Below, in pieces: positions 42,357 to 50,559 of a stretch of 64,000 nucleotides of DNA. The notes below the pieces were generated by a model. The model made no database searches and was not told the DNA's origin. It saw only the letters and a program-made list of their open reading frames with translations. Origin of the DNA: CADEDH01 sp965262175 (lineage in GTDB: Bacteria > Actinomycetota > Acidimicrobiia > Acidimicrobiales > SZUA-35); NCBI GenBank assembly GCA_965262175.1, contig CBDHES010000028.1:429412-493411 (forward strand). Reading direction: 5' to 3'. Each line of letters opens with the position of its first letter. Position 1 is the first letter of the stretch. Position numbers and translations under genes: made by a program.

Positions 42357-43553
42357 CGTCACGGGCCGCCAGGCTCCCGGGTTGAGCAGGTACCAGCCGG
42401 CGATGATCAGCGTCGTCCCCAGGCCGCCGAGCAGCCACGTGGCCCAGCCGGTATGGGCCAGCTCGGTCGGGCCGTCGGCTCCACCGCTCCCGGCTCCACC
42501 GCTCCCGGCGCCCCCGCTCCCGGCCGCGCCTCCGGCTTCCGAGCTGGTCGTGCCGGTGCTGGCGGCGTCGGCGATCAGCGGCTCCGGGGGCGGCTCCGGA
42601 GCGGCCTGGACCAGCAGCTCGGCGGTGACGACCGGATCCTCGACCCCGACCAGGTCGGCGCCGGCGGCGTCGACCGGATTGGCCGACGCCACCGCGGTGG
42701 TGACCGTGTCACCGCCGGGGGCGGTGGCCTGGAGGGCGAACACCGCCGACCCGCCGGGCGCCAGGGGTGTCGAGTCGGCACGAACCAGGACCGGGGCCTC
42801 GGCGATGAGCGGATCGGCGACGGCGATGGCATCGAGGTGGGTCGTGCCGGTGTTGGTCACCGTGAAGCAGTACGTGATCGCCTGACCGGCCGTGATGCCC
42901 TCGTCGGCGCCCGGGCAGGTCGGGCCGCCTTCGACCGAGGGGGCCGCGGTGGCGATGAGGGTCATGGCCGCCGCCGGGACCTCGGCCGGTTCCTCCGGCG
43001 GGAAGACGACGGCCTCGGCGGTGGCGGTGACGGTGACATCGCCCGCGGTGGCCTCGGCCGAGGCACGAGCGGTGTAGGTGTCGTCGGCCTGCCCATCGGC
43101 GATATCGGGCGGAGGCGTGGCGTCGAGGACGAACAGCGTCGCCTCACCCGGCTGAAGCGGACCGGCGTAGGTCCCCAGCGGCACCATCGACCCGGCCTCA
43201 TCGGTGGCGGTGACCGCCACGGCGGTGACCGGTACCGGTCCGGCGTTGCGGACCGTGTAGCAGAACGTCACCGCCGTGTGCTGGTGGGCTTCGGCGTAGG
43301 TCGGCGCCCCGGCACAGCGGGCGCCGGCATCGTGGCCGGTGTAGACCCCGGCCTCCAGGGTCAGCGCCGGCTCGACGGAGTCCGACGGCCCGGCCGGGGC
43401 CAGATCGGCCGACGTCGGATCGTGGTCGTTCGATGTGGTGAAGGTCCCGATCACCACGGGCACCATCGAGAGCAGGGTCAGGCAGCAGAGGGCGACGCGG
43501 GCGGGAGAGTCGGCGGCCCGGTGGGCCGCCGACACGATGAAGAGGCGGAGCAT
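42264..43553 (-). CDS. Secreted DUF11-like repeat protein with LAHTG-type C-terminal anchor region
   Basis: 429 residues, extracytoplasmic. An N-terminal hydrophobic stretch (VALCCLTLLSMVPVVIGTF) acts as signal or anchor. Two or three beta-sandwich repeats follow, each with a Cys pair and a phrase like AVTFCYTVRNAGPVPVTAV or AITYCFTVTNTGTTHLDAI, as in DUF11-type surface domains. A Gly-Ser-Ala spacer then precedes ELAHTGWATWLLGGLGTTL, which resembles a sortase signal followed by a membrane helix, but the tail is about 35 acidic residues instead of a short basic one. Function unknown. It overlaps menE by 93 bases tail to tail. Confidence 0.78.
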   Translation of the reverse strand: MLRLFIVSAAHRAADSPARVALCCLTLLSMVPVVIGTFTTSNDHDPTSADLAPAGPSDSVEPALTLEAGVYTGHDAGARCAGAPTYAEAHQHTAVTFCYTVRNAGPVPVTAVAVTATDEAGSMVPLGTYAGPLQPGEATLFVLDATPPPDIADGQADDTYTARASAEATAGDVTVTATAEAVVFPPEEPAEVPAAAMTLIATAAPSVEGGPTCPGADEGITAGQAITYCFTVTNTGTTHLDAIAVADPLIAEAPVLVRADSTPLAPGGSAVFALQATAPGGDTVTTAVASANPVDAAGADLVGVEDPVVTAELLVQAAPEPPPEPLIADAASTGTTSSEAGGAAGSGGAGSGGAGSGGADGPTELAHTGWATWLLGGLGTTLIIAGWYLLNPGAWRPVTLGRGVVDDPFDHPIPADLAQPRPGQGVDHD

Positions 43554-43616
43554 GGCTCGTCCTTGGCTGGGCGGGGTCGACAGCCCCGTCGGCCGGACGA
43601 GCGGTCACATGAGCCG

Positions 43617-44474
43617 TCAGGCCCGATCCACGAGGGCCTTTCGGACCAGTTCGAAGTCCTCCGGGTTGGTGATCCCGATCCACCGCTCGGTCGACGGGGT
43701 GACCTTGACCCGGAGTCGATCGGCGGCCATCAGCTCCCCCACCACGGTCGGCAGCTGGCACTCGGCCTTGGGATCGTCGCCGTGCTTGCCGTGGAAGTCG
43801 CTCCACCGTTCCTCGAAGTCGCCGAGCACCGACGGATGGAAGCACCACAGGTTCATCGACACCGGGGTGTCGGCCGGCACGGTTCGGCCGCCGGCCGACA
43901 GCGTGCCGTCGGCGTTGCGCTCGCAGCCCTGGGTCTCGACGATGGCGGTCAGGTAGCCGTCGGCCACCTCGGTCACCGCCCGGGTCACGGCACCGTGGGG
44001 CGGGACGGTGTGCCCCATCTCGAACGCCACGTTGGCCGCCACGCCCGGTGCCAGCGTGGCCACCTCGTCGGCGGCGACCGTGAACGAGCTGGCCCCGTAG
44101 TAGTCGTCGGCGTTGATGACGGCGAACGGTCCCTCGATCGCCGAGGCGGCGCTGAGGATGGCGTGGAGGGTGCCCCACGGTTTTTCCCGGGGCGGGCCGA
44201 GCTCGTCCTGGCGGACGTAGTGGATCGCCGCCTCGTCGTGGTGCTGGGCGATGTGGGCCCGGACGTCGTCCTCGATGTCGCTCCGGACGATCAGCACGAC
44301 GTCGCCGAATCCGGCTCGGCGGCCGTCCCGGATCGAGAAGTCGAGGATCGCCTCGCCGGCCGGGCCGACCTGGGCGAGCTGCTTGACGCCGCCGAATCGG
44401 CTCCCGAGACCGGCGGCCATGATGACGAGGTGTGGTTGCACGTCCTTATCGTGTCGGGCCCAGCCGGGGCTCAC
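43617..44474 (-). CDS. Nucleotidyltransferase-like sugar-phosphate enzyme
   Basis: 285 residues, GTG start at 44474 (a second GTG at 44441 is possible). LVIMAAGLGSRFGGVKQL is the NTP-binding signature, KPWGTLHAILSAASAI and FAVINADDYYGASSF (D-D metal site) follow, and VSMNLWCFHPSVLGDFEERW and ECQLPTVVGELM complete the NTP_transferase pattern. It likely makes or reads a sugar nucleotide; the substrate is unknown. Divergent from the YCII/ECF42 pair. Confidence 0.82.
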   Translation of the reverse strand: MSPGWARHDKDVQPHLVIMAAGLGSRFGGVKQLAQVGPAGEAILDFSIRDGRRAGFGDVVLIVRSDIEDDVRAHIAQHHDEAAIHYVRQDELGPPREKPWGTLHAILSAASAIEGPFAVINADDYYGASSFTVAADEVATLAPGVAANVAFEMGHTVPPHGAVTRAVTEVADGYLTAIVETQGCERNADGTLSAGGRTVPADTPVSMNLWCFHPSVLGDFEERWSDFHGKHGDDPKAECQLPTVVGELMAADRLRVKVTPSTERWIGITNPEDFELVRKALVDRA

Positions 44475-44508
44475 AACGTGACAAAATCTGCTTCGATTCG
44501 CCGTTGCG

Positions 44509-44537
44509 TGTCCATCGGGGGTCGGTCTGCACGTCGA
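44509..44537 (+). promoter_or_regulatory. Candidate ECF-type promoter upstream of the YCII gene
   Basis: TGTCCA (44509-44514) and CGTCGA (44532-44537), 17 bases apart, precede the YCII/ECF42 pair, with GAGGAGG and ATG after them. The arrangement suits an ECF autoregulated promoter. The motif itself is not confirmed for ECF42. Confidence 0.35.
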
Positions 44538-44569
44538 TGCTCTATCGAATCACGAGTCGAGGAGGACTC

Positions 44570-44920
44570 ATGCGCTACCTGCTCCTGTTGTACGCCGCCG
44601 AGAACACCGGGCCCGACGAGGGAACGCCCGAGCACGCCGCCTATCTCCAGCAATGGCGTGACTACACCGAAGCGCTGGGGGCCTCCGGCGGCCTCCTCGC
44701 CGGCGAGGCGCTCCACGGGTCGGAGACGGCGACCACCGTCCGGGTCCGGGGTGGCGAGACGATGACCACCGATGGTCCCTTCGCCGAGACCAAGGAGGTG
44801 TTGGGCGGGTTCTACATGATCGATGTCGACGACCTCGACGCCGCCCGGGAGTGGGCGGCCAAGATCCCCCTCGCGCCCCACGGCTCGGTCGAGATCCGGC
44901 CGATCATGGAGTGGGGCTGA
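44570..44920 (+). CDS. YCII/DGPF-domain protein
   Basis: 116 residues from ATG 44570, strong GGAGG upstream. A single YCII-like domain: MRYLLLLYAAENTG, MTTDGPFAETKEVLGGFYMIDV with the name-giving DGPF, and ARKIPLAPHGSVEIRPI-type ending (AAKIPLAPHGSVEIRPIME). The function of DGPF proteins is unknown; they are the usual neighbours and likely targets of ECF42 sigma factors, as here with the sigma gene 10 bases on. Confidence 0.9.
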   Translation: MRYLLLLYAAENTGPDEGTPEHAAYLQQWRDYTEALGASGGLLAGEALHGSETATTVRVRGGETMTTDGPFAETKEVLGGFYMIDVDDLDAAREWAAKIPLAPHGSVEIRPIMEWG

Positions 44921-44930
44921 CGGCCCGGCC

Positions 44931-46217
44931 GTGATCCGATCGCCGGTCTCCGAGGTCTTCGCCCACGAGTGGCCCGTTCTGGTCGCCACCCTGCGGCGGG
45001 ACTTCGGAGATCTCGGGCTGGCCGAGGACATGGCCCAGGAGGCGTTCCTCGAGGCGGCCGCCCGGTGGACGCCCGATTCGGTGCCCGACCGACCCGGGGC
45101 GTGGTTGCTGACCACGGCCCGGCGGCGGGCCATCGACCAGATCCGGCGAACGAACCGCTTCGCCGAACGGCTACCGACCTTGGCCCAGCTGGCCGCCATC
45201 CCTCCCCGGGAGGAGAGCGAGCTGATCGACGACCAGCTGGCGCTGATCTTCGGTTGCTGTCACGAGAGCCTCAACACCGAGGCCCAGATCGCCCTGACCC
45301 TCCGGCAGGTGTGCGGTTTGTCGACCCCCCAGATCGCCGAGTCGTTCCTCGTGGCGACCCCGACGATGGCCAAGCGGCTGGTGCGGGCCAAGAACAAGAT
45401 CCGCCAGGCGAAGGTCCCCTTCGTCGTCCCCGAGCCCGACCAGCTCGCCGATCGGGTGTCGACCGTCCTCGGGGTCATCTACCTCATCTTCACCGCCGGC
45501 CACACCAACTCCGACGGCCCGGCCCTGGTCCGGGGGGATCTGTGCGACGAGGCCCGATGGCTGGCGTCGATCCTCGATCGGCTGATGGCCGAGCGCACCG
45601 TCGCCGCCGAACGGGCCGAGGTTCTGGGCTTGGCCGCCCTGATGGCCTACACCGACGCCCGCCGAGCGACCCGGGTCGACGATGAGGGTCGGCTCGTCCT
45701 GCTCGAGGACCAGGACCGCGATCGGTGGGATCACGGACTGATCGACGAGGGATCGGAGCTGCTCGGCCGGGCCGCCCGGCTTCGCAACCACGGGCCCTAC
45801 CAGCTCCAGGCGATGATCGCCGGGCTCCACGCCACCGCCGAGACCTGGGCCGCCACCGACTGGCCGTCGATCGTCCAGCTCTACGGCCGGCTGGCGGCGA
45901 TCGCTCCGAGCCCGGTCGTCGAGCTCAACCGGGCGGTGGCGGTCGCCATGGCCGACGGGCCGGCGGCCGGGTTGGCCGCCCTCGAGCACCTCTCCGAGAC
46001 CCACGAGCTCGACGACTACCGGTACTTCCACGCCGCCAGGGCCGATCTGCTCCGCCGCCTCGACCGCCGGGCCGAGGCGGAGACCGCCTACCGATCGGCG
46101 CTGGCCCTCGGGGGGAACGACGCCGAGCAGGACTTCCTCCGGGACCGGCTGGCCAAGGTGGCGGCCCTCAACGGTGGAGGTCCGGGTCGTCCTGGCGAAC
46201 CCGGGACCGGACGGTGA
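44931..46217 (+). CDS. ECF42-type sigma factor with C-terminal TPR-like domain
   Basis: 428 residues, GTG start. Residues about 10-170 are sigma2 and sigma4: LRRDFGDLGLAEDMAQEAFLEA, ARRRAIDQIRRTNR, LTLRQVCGLSTPQIAESFLV and ATPTMAKRLVRAKNKIRQ. The rest, about 230 residues, is helical and TPR-like (VELNRAVAVAMADGPAAGLAALEHL, AETAYRSALALGGNDAEQDFL), a known extension of ECF42 that replaces an anti-sigma factor. YVPEFVV-like linkers join the parts. It would control the adjacent DGPF gene. Its last 50 bases overlap the convergent proA-like gene. Confidence 0.9.
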   Translation: MIRSPVSEVFAHEWPVLVATLRRDFGDLGLAEDMAQEAFLEAAARWTPDSVPDRPGAWLLTTARRRAIDQIRRTNRFAERLPTLAQLAAIPPREESELIDDQLALIFGCCHESLNTEAQIALTLRQVCGLSTPQIAESFLVATPTMAKRLVRAKNKIRQAKVPFVVPEPDQLADRVSTVLGVIYLIFTAGHTNSDGPALVRGDLCDEARWLASILDRLMAERTVAAERAEVLGLAALMAYTDARRATRVDDEGRLVLLEDQDRDRWDHGLIDEGSELLGRAARLRNHGPYQLQAMIAGLHATAETWAATDWPSIVQLYGRLAAIAPSPVVELNRAVAVAMADGPAAGLAALEHLSETHELDDYRYFHAARADLLRRLDRRAEAETAYRSALALGGNDAEQDFLRDRLAKVAALNGGGPGRPGEPGTGR

Positions 46218-47670
46218 ACACGCTGTCGCCACTGAGGACGCCGCCCCGGGCGAACAGCCGACCGGCCTGCCAGTTGGAGAGGCCGAGCTCGGGCTTCCCG
46301 AGGGCGTACTGACCGTCGACCCACCGGGTGAAGCCGTCACCGACGAACGGGGCGTCGACCGTCGCCCAGAACCGGTCGTGCTCGGCGTCGTCGTCGCTGA
46401 CGAGGCTGGCGGCGAACCGGGGCGACTGGCGGTTGAAGGCCCGTACCGCCTCGTCGACGGAGTCGACGACGGTGAGGGTGATCTCGGGCGTCGACTCCCA
46501 CTCCCATTCGAGGCCGAGCTGATCATCCCCGATCGGCTCCACCTGGGGTTCGAGGCGAACACCATCGGCCCGCTCGACCTCGACCTGCCGCTCCCGCCAC
46601 TCGGTCGGGATCGTCGCCATGGCGGCGGCGGTGGCGTGGACCTTGGCCGCCCGGCCCCGGGCCTCGGCGGCCGACGCCAGCCCTTCGAGGACGGCGGGGA
46701 CGAGCTCGTCGGCCCGGTGGGTCAGCACACAGCAGGTGTTGAGGGTGTTGCACACCTTGCGGTCGAGGGAGCTCCGGACGATGGCGGCCAGCCGACGCCG
46801 ATCACACGCCTCGCCGGTCACCACCCAGGCTCCCCCGGTCCCGTGGAGGCTGACCGAGGTACCGGCCTGGCGAGCGACCGATCCCAGCTGGGATACCGCC
46901 GGACCGCTCCCCCGGGCCACGGCCAACCCGAGGCGGGGGTCGCTGAACAGGGCCCATCCCGCAGCGTGGGCCGGGCTGTCGACCAGGGCTGCCGCTCCCG
47001 GTGGAAGACCGGCAGCGTCGAGGGCCGGATCGAGGGCGTGGCGCACGATGGCCCCGGCCGTGCCCAGCGCATCGGATCCGATGCGGAACACCACCGTGTT
47101 GCCGCTGCGCACCACCCCACAGGCGTCGGCGAACACGTTGGGACGTCCCTCGAACACGAAGCCGACGACGCCGAGTCCGGCGGTGCGTTGCTCGACGGTC
47201 CACCCCTCGTGGGCGATGGTGTCGAGGACCACGTCCCGGGTCGCCTCCTGGTCACGCCACATCCGGAGACCAGCGACCATGTCGGCCCGCATCGTCGGCG
47301 AGAGGACCAGCCGGGTCGTCGATCGTCCCCGGGCCTTGGCCGACGCCACGTCGGCCTCGTTGGCGGCGGCGATCGGAGCGAAGGCCTCATCGTCGGCCAG
47401 CAGCGTCGCGAAGCGGTCGAAGAAGGCCGAGATGGCGTCGTCGCTGACCGCGCCCATCGCCTCGAAGGCGGCGGCCGCCCGGTCGACGGCTCCGGTGGCG
47501 ATCTCCCACTCCGAGCGGGGGATGTGGAGGAGGTCGCCGGTCTCGTCGACGATGACCAGGCGGTCACCGGCGGTGAACGCTGCCGCCAGGGCGTCGGGCA
47601 CCCGGACGAGGCGATCACCGCCGAAGATGATGGGTTGACCGGCTTCGAGGTGGTTCAGGTGCTCGATCAC
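46168..47670 (-). CDS. proA: Glutamate-5-semialdehyde dehydrogenase, N-terminally extended
   Basis: Reduces gamma-glutamyl phosphate to glutamate semialdehyde for proline synthesis. About 500 residues, some 80 longer than typical ProA. The extra N-terminus (EHLNHLEAGQPIIFGGDRLVRV) looks like a small beta domain that is not in the common enzyme. The core has LGVVGFVFEGRPNVFADACG, GNTVVFRIGSDA, and DRKVCNTLNTCCVL with the catalytic Cys. No proB is in the window. GTG 47670 is chosen; ATG 47706 would overlap amt. ProA-like relatives with another substrate cannot be excluded. Confidence 0.82.
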   Translation of the reverse strand: MIEHLNHLEAGQPIIFGGDRLVRVPDALAAAFTAGDRLVIVDETGDLLHIPRSEWEIATGAVDRAAAAFEAMGAVSDDAISAFFDRFATLLADDEAFAPIAAANEADVASAKARGRSTTRLVLSPTMRADMVAGLRMWRDQEATRDVVLDTIAHEGWTVEQRTAGLGVVGFVFEGRPNVFADACGVVRSGNTVVFRIGSDALGTAGAIVRHALDPALDAAGLPPGAAALVDSPAHAAGWALFSDPRLGLAVARGSGPAVSQLGSVARQAGTSVSLHGTGGAWVVTGEACDRRRLAAIVRSSLDRKVCNTLNTCCVLTHRADELVPAVLEGLASAAEARGRAAKVHATAAAMATIPTEWRERQVEVERADGVRLEPQVEPIGDDQLGLEWEWESTPEITLTVVDSVDEAVRAFNRQSPRFAASLVSDDDAEHDRFWATVDAPFVGDGFTRWVDGQYALGKPELGLSNWQAGRLFARGGVLSGDSVFTVRSRVRQDDPDLHR

Positions 47671-47683
47671 CGGGACAGTCTGC

Positions 47684-48913
47684 CTACGAGTAGGCCGACT
47701 CGGCATGCTCGCTCTGGTCGAGCCCGACCCGCTCCGACTCTTCGTCGACCCGGAGACCCATCGCCAGATCGAGACCCCGAGCGATGACGTAGGTGGCGAC
47801 GAAGGCGAAGATCAGGACGAAGACGTTGGCGAAGATCTGCTCGACGAGCAGCCCGGCGCCCCCGCCGGCCACGATGCCATCGTCGAACTCGGCGCCGACG
47901 AACAGGCTCGAGTCGGCGAACACCCCGATCAGGATGCCGCCGACGAGGCCGCCGACCAGGTGGACGCCGACCACGTCGAGCGCGTCGTCATAGCCGAACC
48001 GGTACTTCAGCCGGACCGCCAGGGCACAGAGGACGCCGGCCGCCAGGCCGACCCCCATCGCCCCCCACGTGCCCATGAACCCGGCCCCGGGCGTGATGCC
48101 GACGAGTCCGGCCACGATCCCCGACGCCGCGCCGAGCGACGTCGGCTTGCCGTCGACGAGTTGCTCGACCAGCAGCCAGGCCAGCATCGCCACCGCGGCC
48201 GCCATGAAGGTGTTCACGAAGGCCTGAACGGTCTGGTCGCTGACGTTGAACGCCGAGCCGGCGTTGAAGCCGAACCACCCGAACCACAGGATCCCGGCTC
48301 CCAGCATGGTGAACGGAAGGTTGTGGGGCGGCATCGGCTCGCTGGGCCAGTTGCGACGCTTGCCGAGTACCAGGGCCATGGCCAGGGCCGCGCTCCCCGC
48401 GGCCACGTGGACGACCGTACCCCCGGCGAAGTCGAGGCTGCCCCGGGTCGCCAGGAAGCCGTCGTCGGGCCGGAACACCCACGCCCAGGCCGGGACGAAG
48501 ACGAGCAGCAGCCAGACCGGCACGAAGGCGACCCAGGCGGTGAACTTCATCCGGTCGGCGACCGCGCCCGAGATCAGGGCCGGGGTGATCGAGGCGAACG
48601 TCAGGGCGAAGAACACCCCGAGCAGGGGGCTCCCCGAGCCGTCCTCCGACAACAGCGGCACGTCGCGCAGGAAGGCGTTGTCGAAGGTGCCGATCCACGG
48701 GTTGGTACCGGTCGAGGACAGCGAGTAGCCGGCGACGACCCAGACGACGGGCACGATGCCGAGGCACACCATGTTCATCATCAGCATGTTCAGCATGTTC
48801 TTCGAGCGGCTCATACCGCCGTAGAACAACGCCAGGCCGGGCACCATCAACAGCACCAGGGCCGCCGACACGATGATCCACAACGTGCTGGTCAGAGGTA
48901 TCGGGTCGGTCAT
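47684..48913 (-). CDS. amt: Ammonium transporter
   Basis: 409 residues, eleven predicted membrane helices. MVPGLALFYGGMSRSKNMLNM is the first-helix signature, WVVAGYSLSSTG, DFAGGTVVHVAAGSAAL and LGAGILWFGWFGFNAGSA (Amt signature with pore His region) follow, then ASGIVAGLVGITPGAGFM. Conducts ammonia/ammonium into the cell. No PII gene adjoins it. It follows pcm by 88 bases. Confidence 0.95.
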   Translation of the reverse strand: MTDPIPLTSTLWIIVSAALVLLMVPGLALFYGGMSRSKNMLNMLMMNMVCLGIVPVVWVVAGYSLSSTGTNPWIGTFDNAFLRDVPLLSEDGSGSPLLGVFFALTFASITPALISGAVADRMKFTAWVAFVPVWLLLVFVPAWAWVFRPDDGFLATRGSLDFAGGTVVHVAAGSAALAMALVLGKRRNWPSEPMPPHNLPFTMLGAGILWFGWFGFNAGSAFNVSDQTVQAFVNTFMAAAVAMLAWLLVEQLVDGKPTSLGAASGIVAGLVGITPGAGFMGTWGAMGVGLAAGVLCALAVRLKYRFGYDDALDVVGVHLVGGLVGGILIGVFADSSLFVGAEFDDGIVAGGGAGLLVEQIFANVFVLIFAFVATYVIARGLDLAMGLRVDEESERVGLDQSEHAESAYS

Positions 48914-48933
48914 CTTTCTGCCACCTTGCTCGC

Positions 48934-48949
48934 CGCCGTCAGAACGGCG
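48934..48949 (-). terminator. Hairpin between pcm and amt
   Basis: CGCCGT-loop-ACGGCG, a 6-bp perfect stem with a four-base loop. No U tract follows in the minus direction, so it may be a weak terminator of pcm or part of the amt leader. Confidence 0.3.
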
Positions 48950-49001
48950 TCAGTTTCGGGGCTCGGTGAGTCGTCGCCGTTTCCGGTTTGTTTCCGGTTC
49001 G

Positions 49002-49652
49002 TTAATTGGTGTCGTCGACCAGCGGCACGAACCGGACCGGGGCCAGATCCTCCCGCTCGAACCTCTCACCCCGCCGACGGAGCCGGACCAGGGTCTGGAC
49101 CCGTCGTCGGCGACCGACCGGGATCACCAGCCGGCCTCCGTCGGCCAGCTGCTCGACCAACGCCGGTGGCACCCGCCGGGGACTGGCCGTCACCACGATC
49201 GCGTCGTAGGGCATCGACGGCGGCCACCCCTGGCTCCCATCCCCGACGACGACCCGCACCGTCGGCTGTCCGGCGAGGCGGAGCCGAGCGGCGTCGGCAA
49301 GCTCGCGGCGCCGCTCGACCGTGACCACCGACCTCGCCAGCTGACCGAGGATCGCCGCCCCGTAGCCCGACCCGGTCCCGACCTCGAGGACCCGATCCTC
49401 GGGCCCGACCTCGGCCGCCTCGGCCATCAGGGCGACGATGTAGGGCTGGCTGATCGTCTGCCCACCCCCGATCGGGAGCGGCCGATCCTCATAGGCGTGG
49501 TCGAGGTGGGCGGGTTCGCAGAACTCGTGGCGGGGCACGGCGCCGATCGCCGCCAGCACCCGCTGGTCGGCGATCCCCCGTCCCGCCAGTTCGTCGACCA
49601 GTCGGCGACGGCGGGCGGCCAGCAGCTCGGGCTGCGGGGCCTCCATTACCAT
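49002..49652 (-). CDS. pcm: Protein-L-isoaspartate O-methyltransferase
   Basis: 216 residues if started at ATG 49652 (ATG 49646 is the alternative). Class I SAM methyltransferase that repairs isoaspartyl residues: VPRHEFCEPAHLDHAYEDRPLPIGGGQTISQPYIVA, described here by its parts, is the family signature (HEF, AYxDxPLPIGxGQTISQP). VLEVGTGSGYGAAIL is the SAM-binding loop and YDAIVVTASPRRVPPAL follows. A longer upstream frame is antisense to gluQ. The C-terminus is Arg-rich. Confidence 0.9.
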   Translation of the reverse strand: MVMEAPQPELLAARRRRLVDELAGRGIADQRVLAAIGAVPRHEFCEPAHLDHAYEDRPLPIGGGQTISQPYIVALMAEAAEVGPEDRVLEVGTGSGYGAAILGQLARSVVTVERRRELADAARLRLAGQPTVRVVVGDGSQGWPPSMPYDAIVVTASPRRVPPALVEQLADGGRLVIPVGRRRRVQTLVRLRRRGERFEREDLAPVRFVPLVDDTN

Positions 49653-49662
49653 CCATGGAACC

Positions 49663-50559
49663 ATGCCCACCGGTCGCTTCGCTCCCAGTCCGACCGGCCG
49701 ACTCCACCTCGGCAACCTCCGGACGGCGCTGGTGTCGTGGCTCTTCGCCCGAGCCGACGGGTCGCGATGGCTCCTCCGGTACGACGATCTCGACACCGGC
49801 GCCATCCGGGACGAGCACTACCAGACCCAGGCCGACGACCTCCTGGCGCTCGGCCTGGAGTGGGACGGGCCCCCGGTCCGCCAGTCGGACCGAACGGAGC
49901 TGTACACCGCCTCGGTGGCTCGGCTGATGGCGTCGACCGAGACCTACCGTTGCTACTGCAGCCGGCGGGAGATCCGGGAGGCGGCCCAGGCCCCCAACCG
50001 ACCGCTGGCCGGGCACGCCTACCCGGGAACCTGCGCCCGTCTGACCGCCCCGGAGCGGGCCGAGCGGGAGGCGACGGGCCGACCGGGAGCGCTGCGGGTC
50101 CGGGCGGCGGGGACGGTGGTCGGGTTCGACGATCTCGTGGCCGGGCCCCGATCGTTCGAGCTCGACGACTTCGTCGTCGTCCGCAACGATGGCACCCCGG
50201 CCTACCACCTCGTGACCGTGGCCGACGACGACGACCTCGGGGTCGGCCTCGTCGTGCGGGGCGACGATCTCCTCGACTCGACCAGCCGCCAGCTCCACCT
50301 CGCCGGCCTCCTCGGCCTCACCCCCGTCGACCACGCCCACGTCCCGCTGGTGCTCGGGCCCGACGGCGACCGATTGGCCAAGCGCCACGGGGCGGTCACC
50401 CTGGCCGACCGGGGCGACGATCCCCGGGCCGTGCTCGGCCTCCTGGCCGCCACGCTCGGCCTGTGCGACGACGGCGAGCGGCCGACGCCGGCCGAGCTGC
50501 TCGACCGCTTCGACCCCGACGCCCTCCCCCGCGCACCGCTGGTCCTCGACGGCGGCTGA
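49663..50559 (+). CDS. gluQ: Glutamyl-Q tRNA(Asp) synthetase
   Basis: 298 residues. Truncated glutamyl-tRNA synthetase without an anticodon domain that charges glutamate onto the queuosine of tRNA-Asp. APSPTGRLHLGNLRTAL is the HIGH signature, YRCYCSRREIREAA with YPGTC the zinc-binding insert, and DRLAKRHGAVTL the KMSKS-like loop. The absence of the anticodon domain and length under 300 favour GluQ over GltX. Divergent from pcm by 10 bases. Confidence 0.9.
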   Translation: MPTGRFAPSPTGRLHLGNLRTALVSWLFARADGSRWLLRYDDLDTGAIRDEHYQTQADDLLALGLEWDGPPVRQSDRTELYTASVARLMASTETYRCYCSRREIREAAQAPNRPLAGHAYPGTCARLTAPERAEREATGRPGALRVRAAGTVVGFDDLVAGPRSFELDDFVVVRNDGTPAYHLVTVADDDDLGVGLVVRGDDLLDSTSRQLHLAGLLGLTPVDHAHVPLVLGPDGDRLAKRHGAVTLADRGDDPRAVLGLLAATLGLCDDGERPTPAELLDRFDPDALPRAPLVLDGG

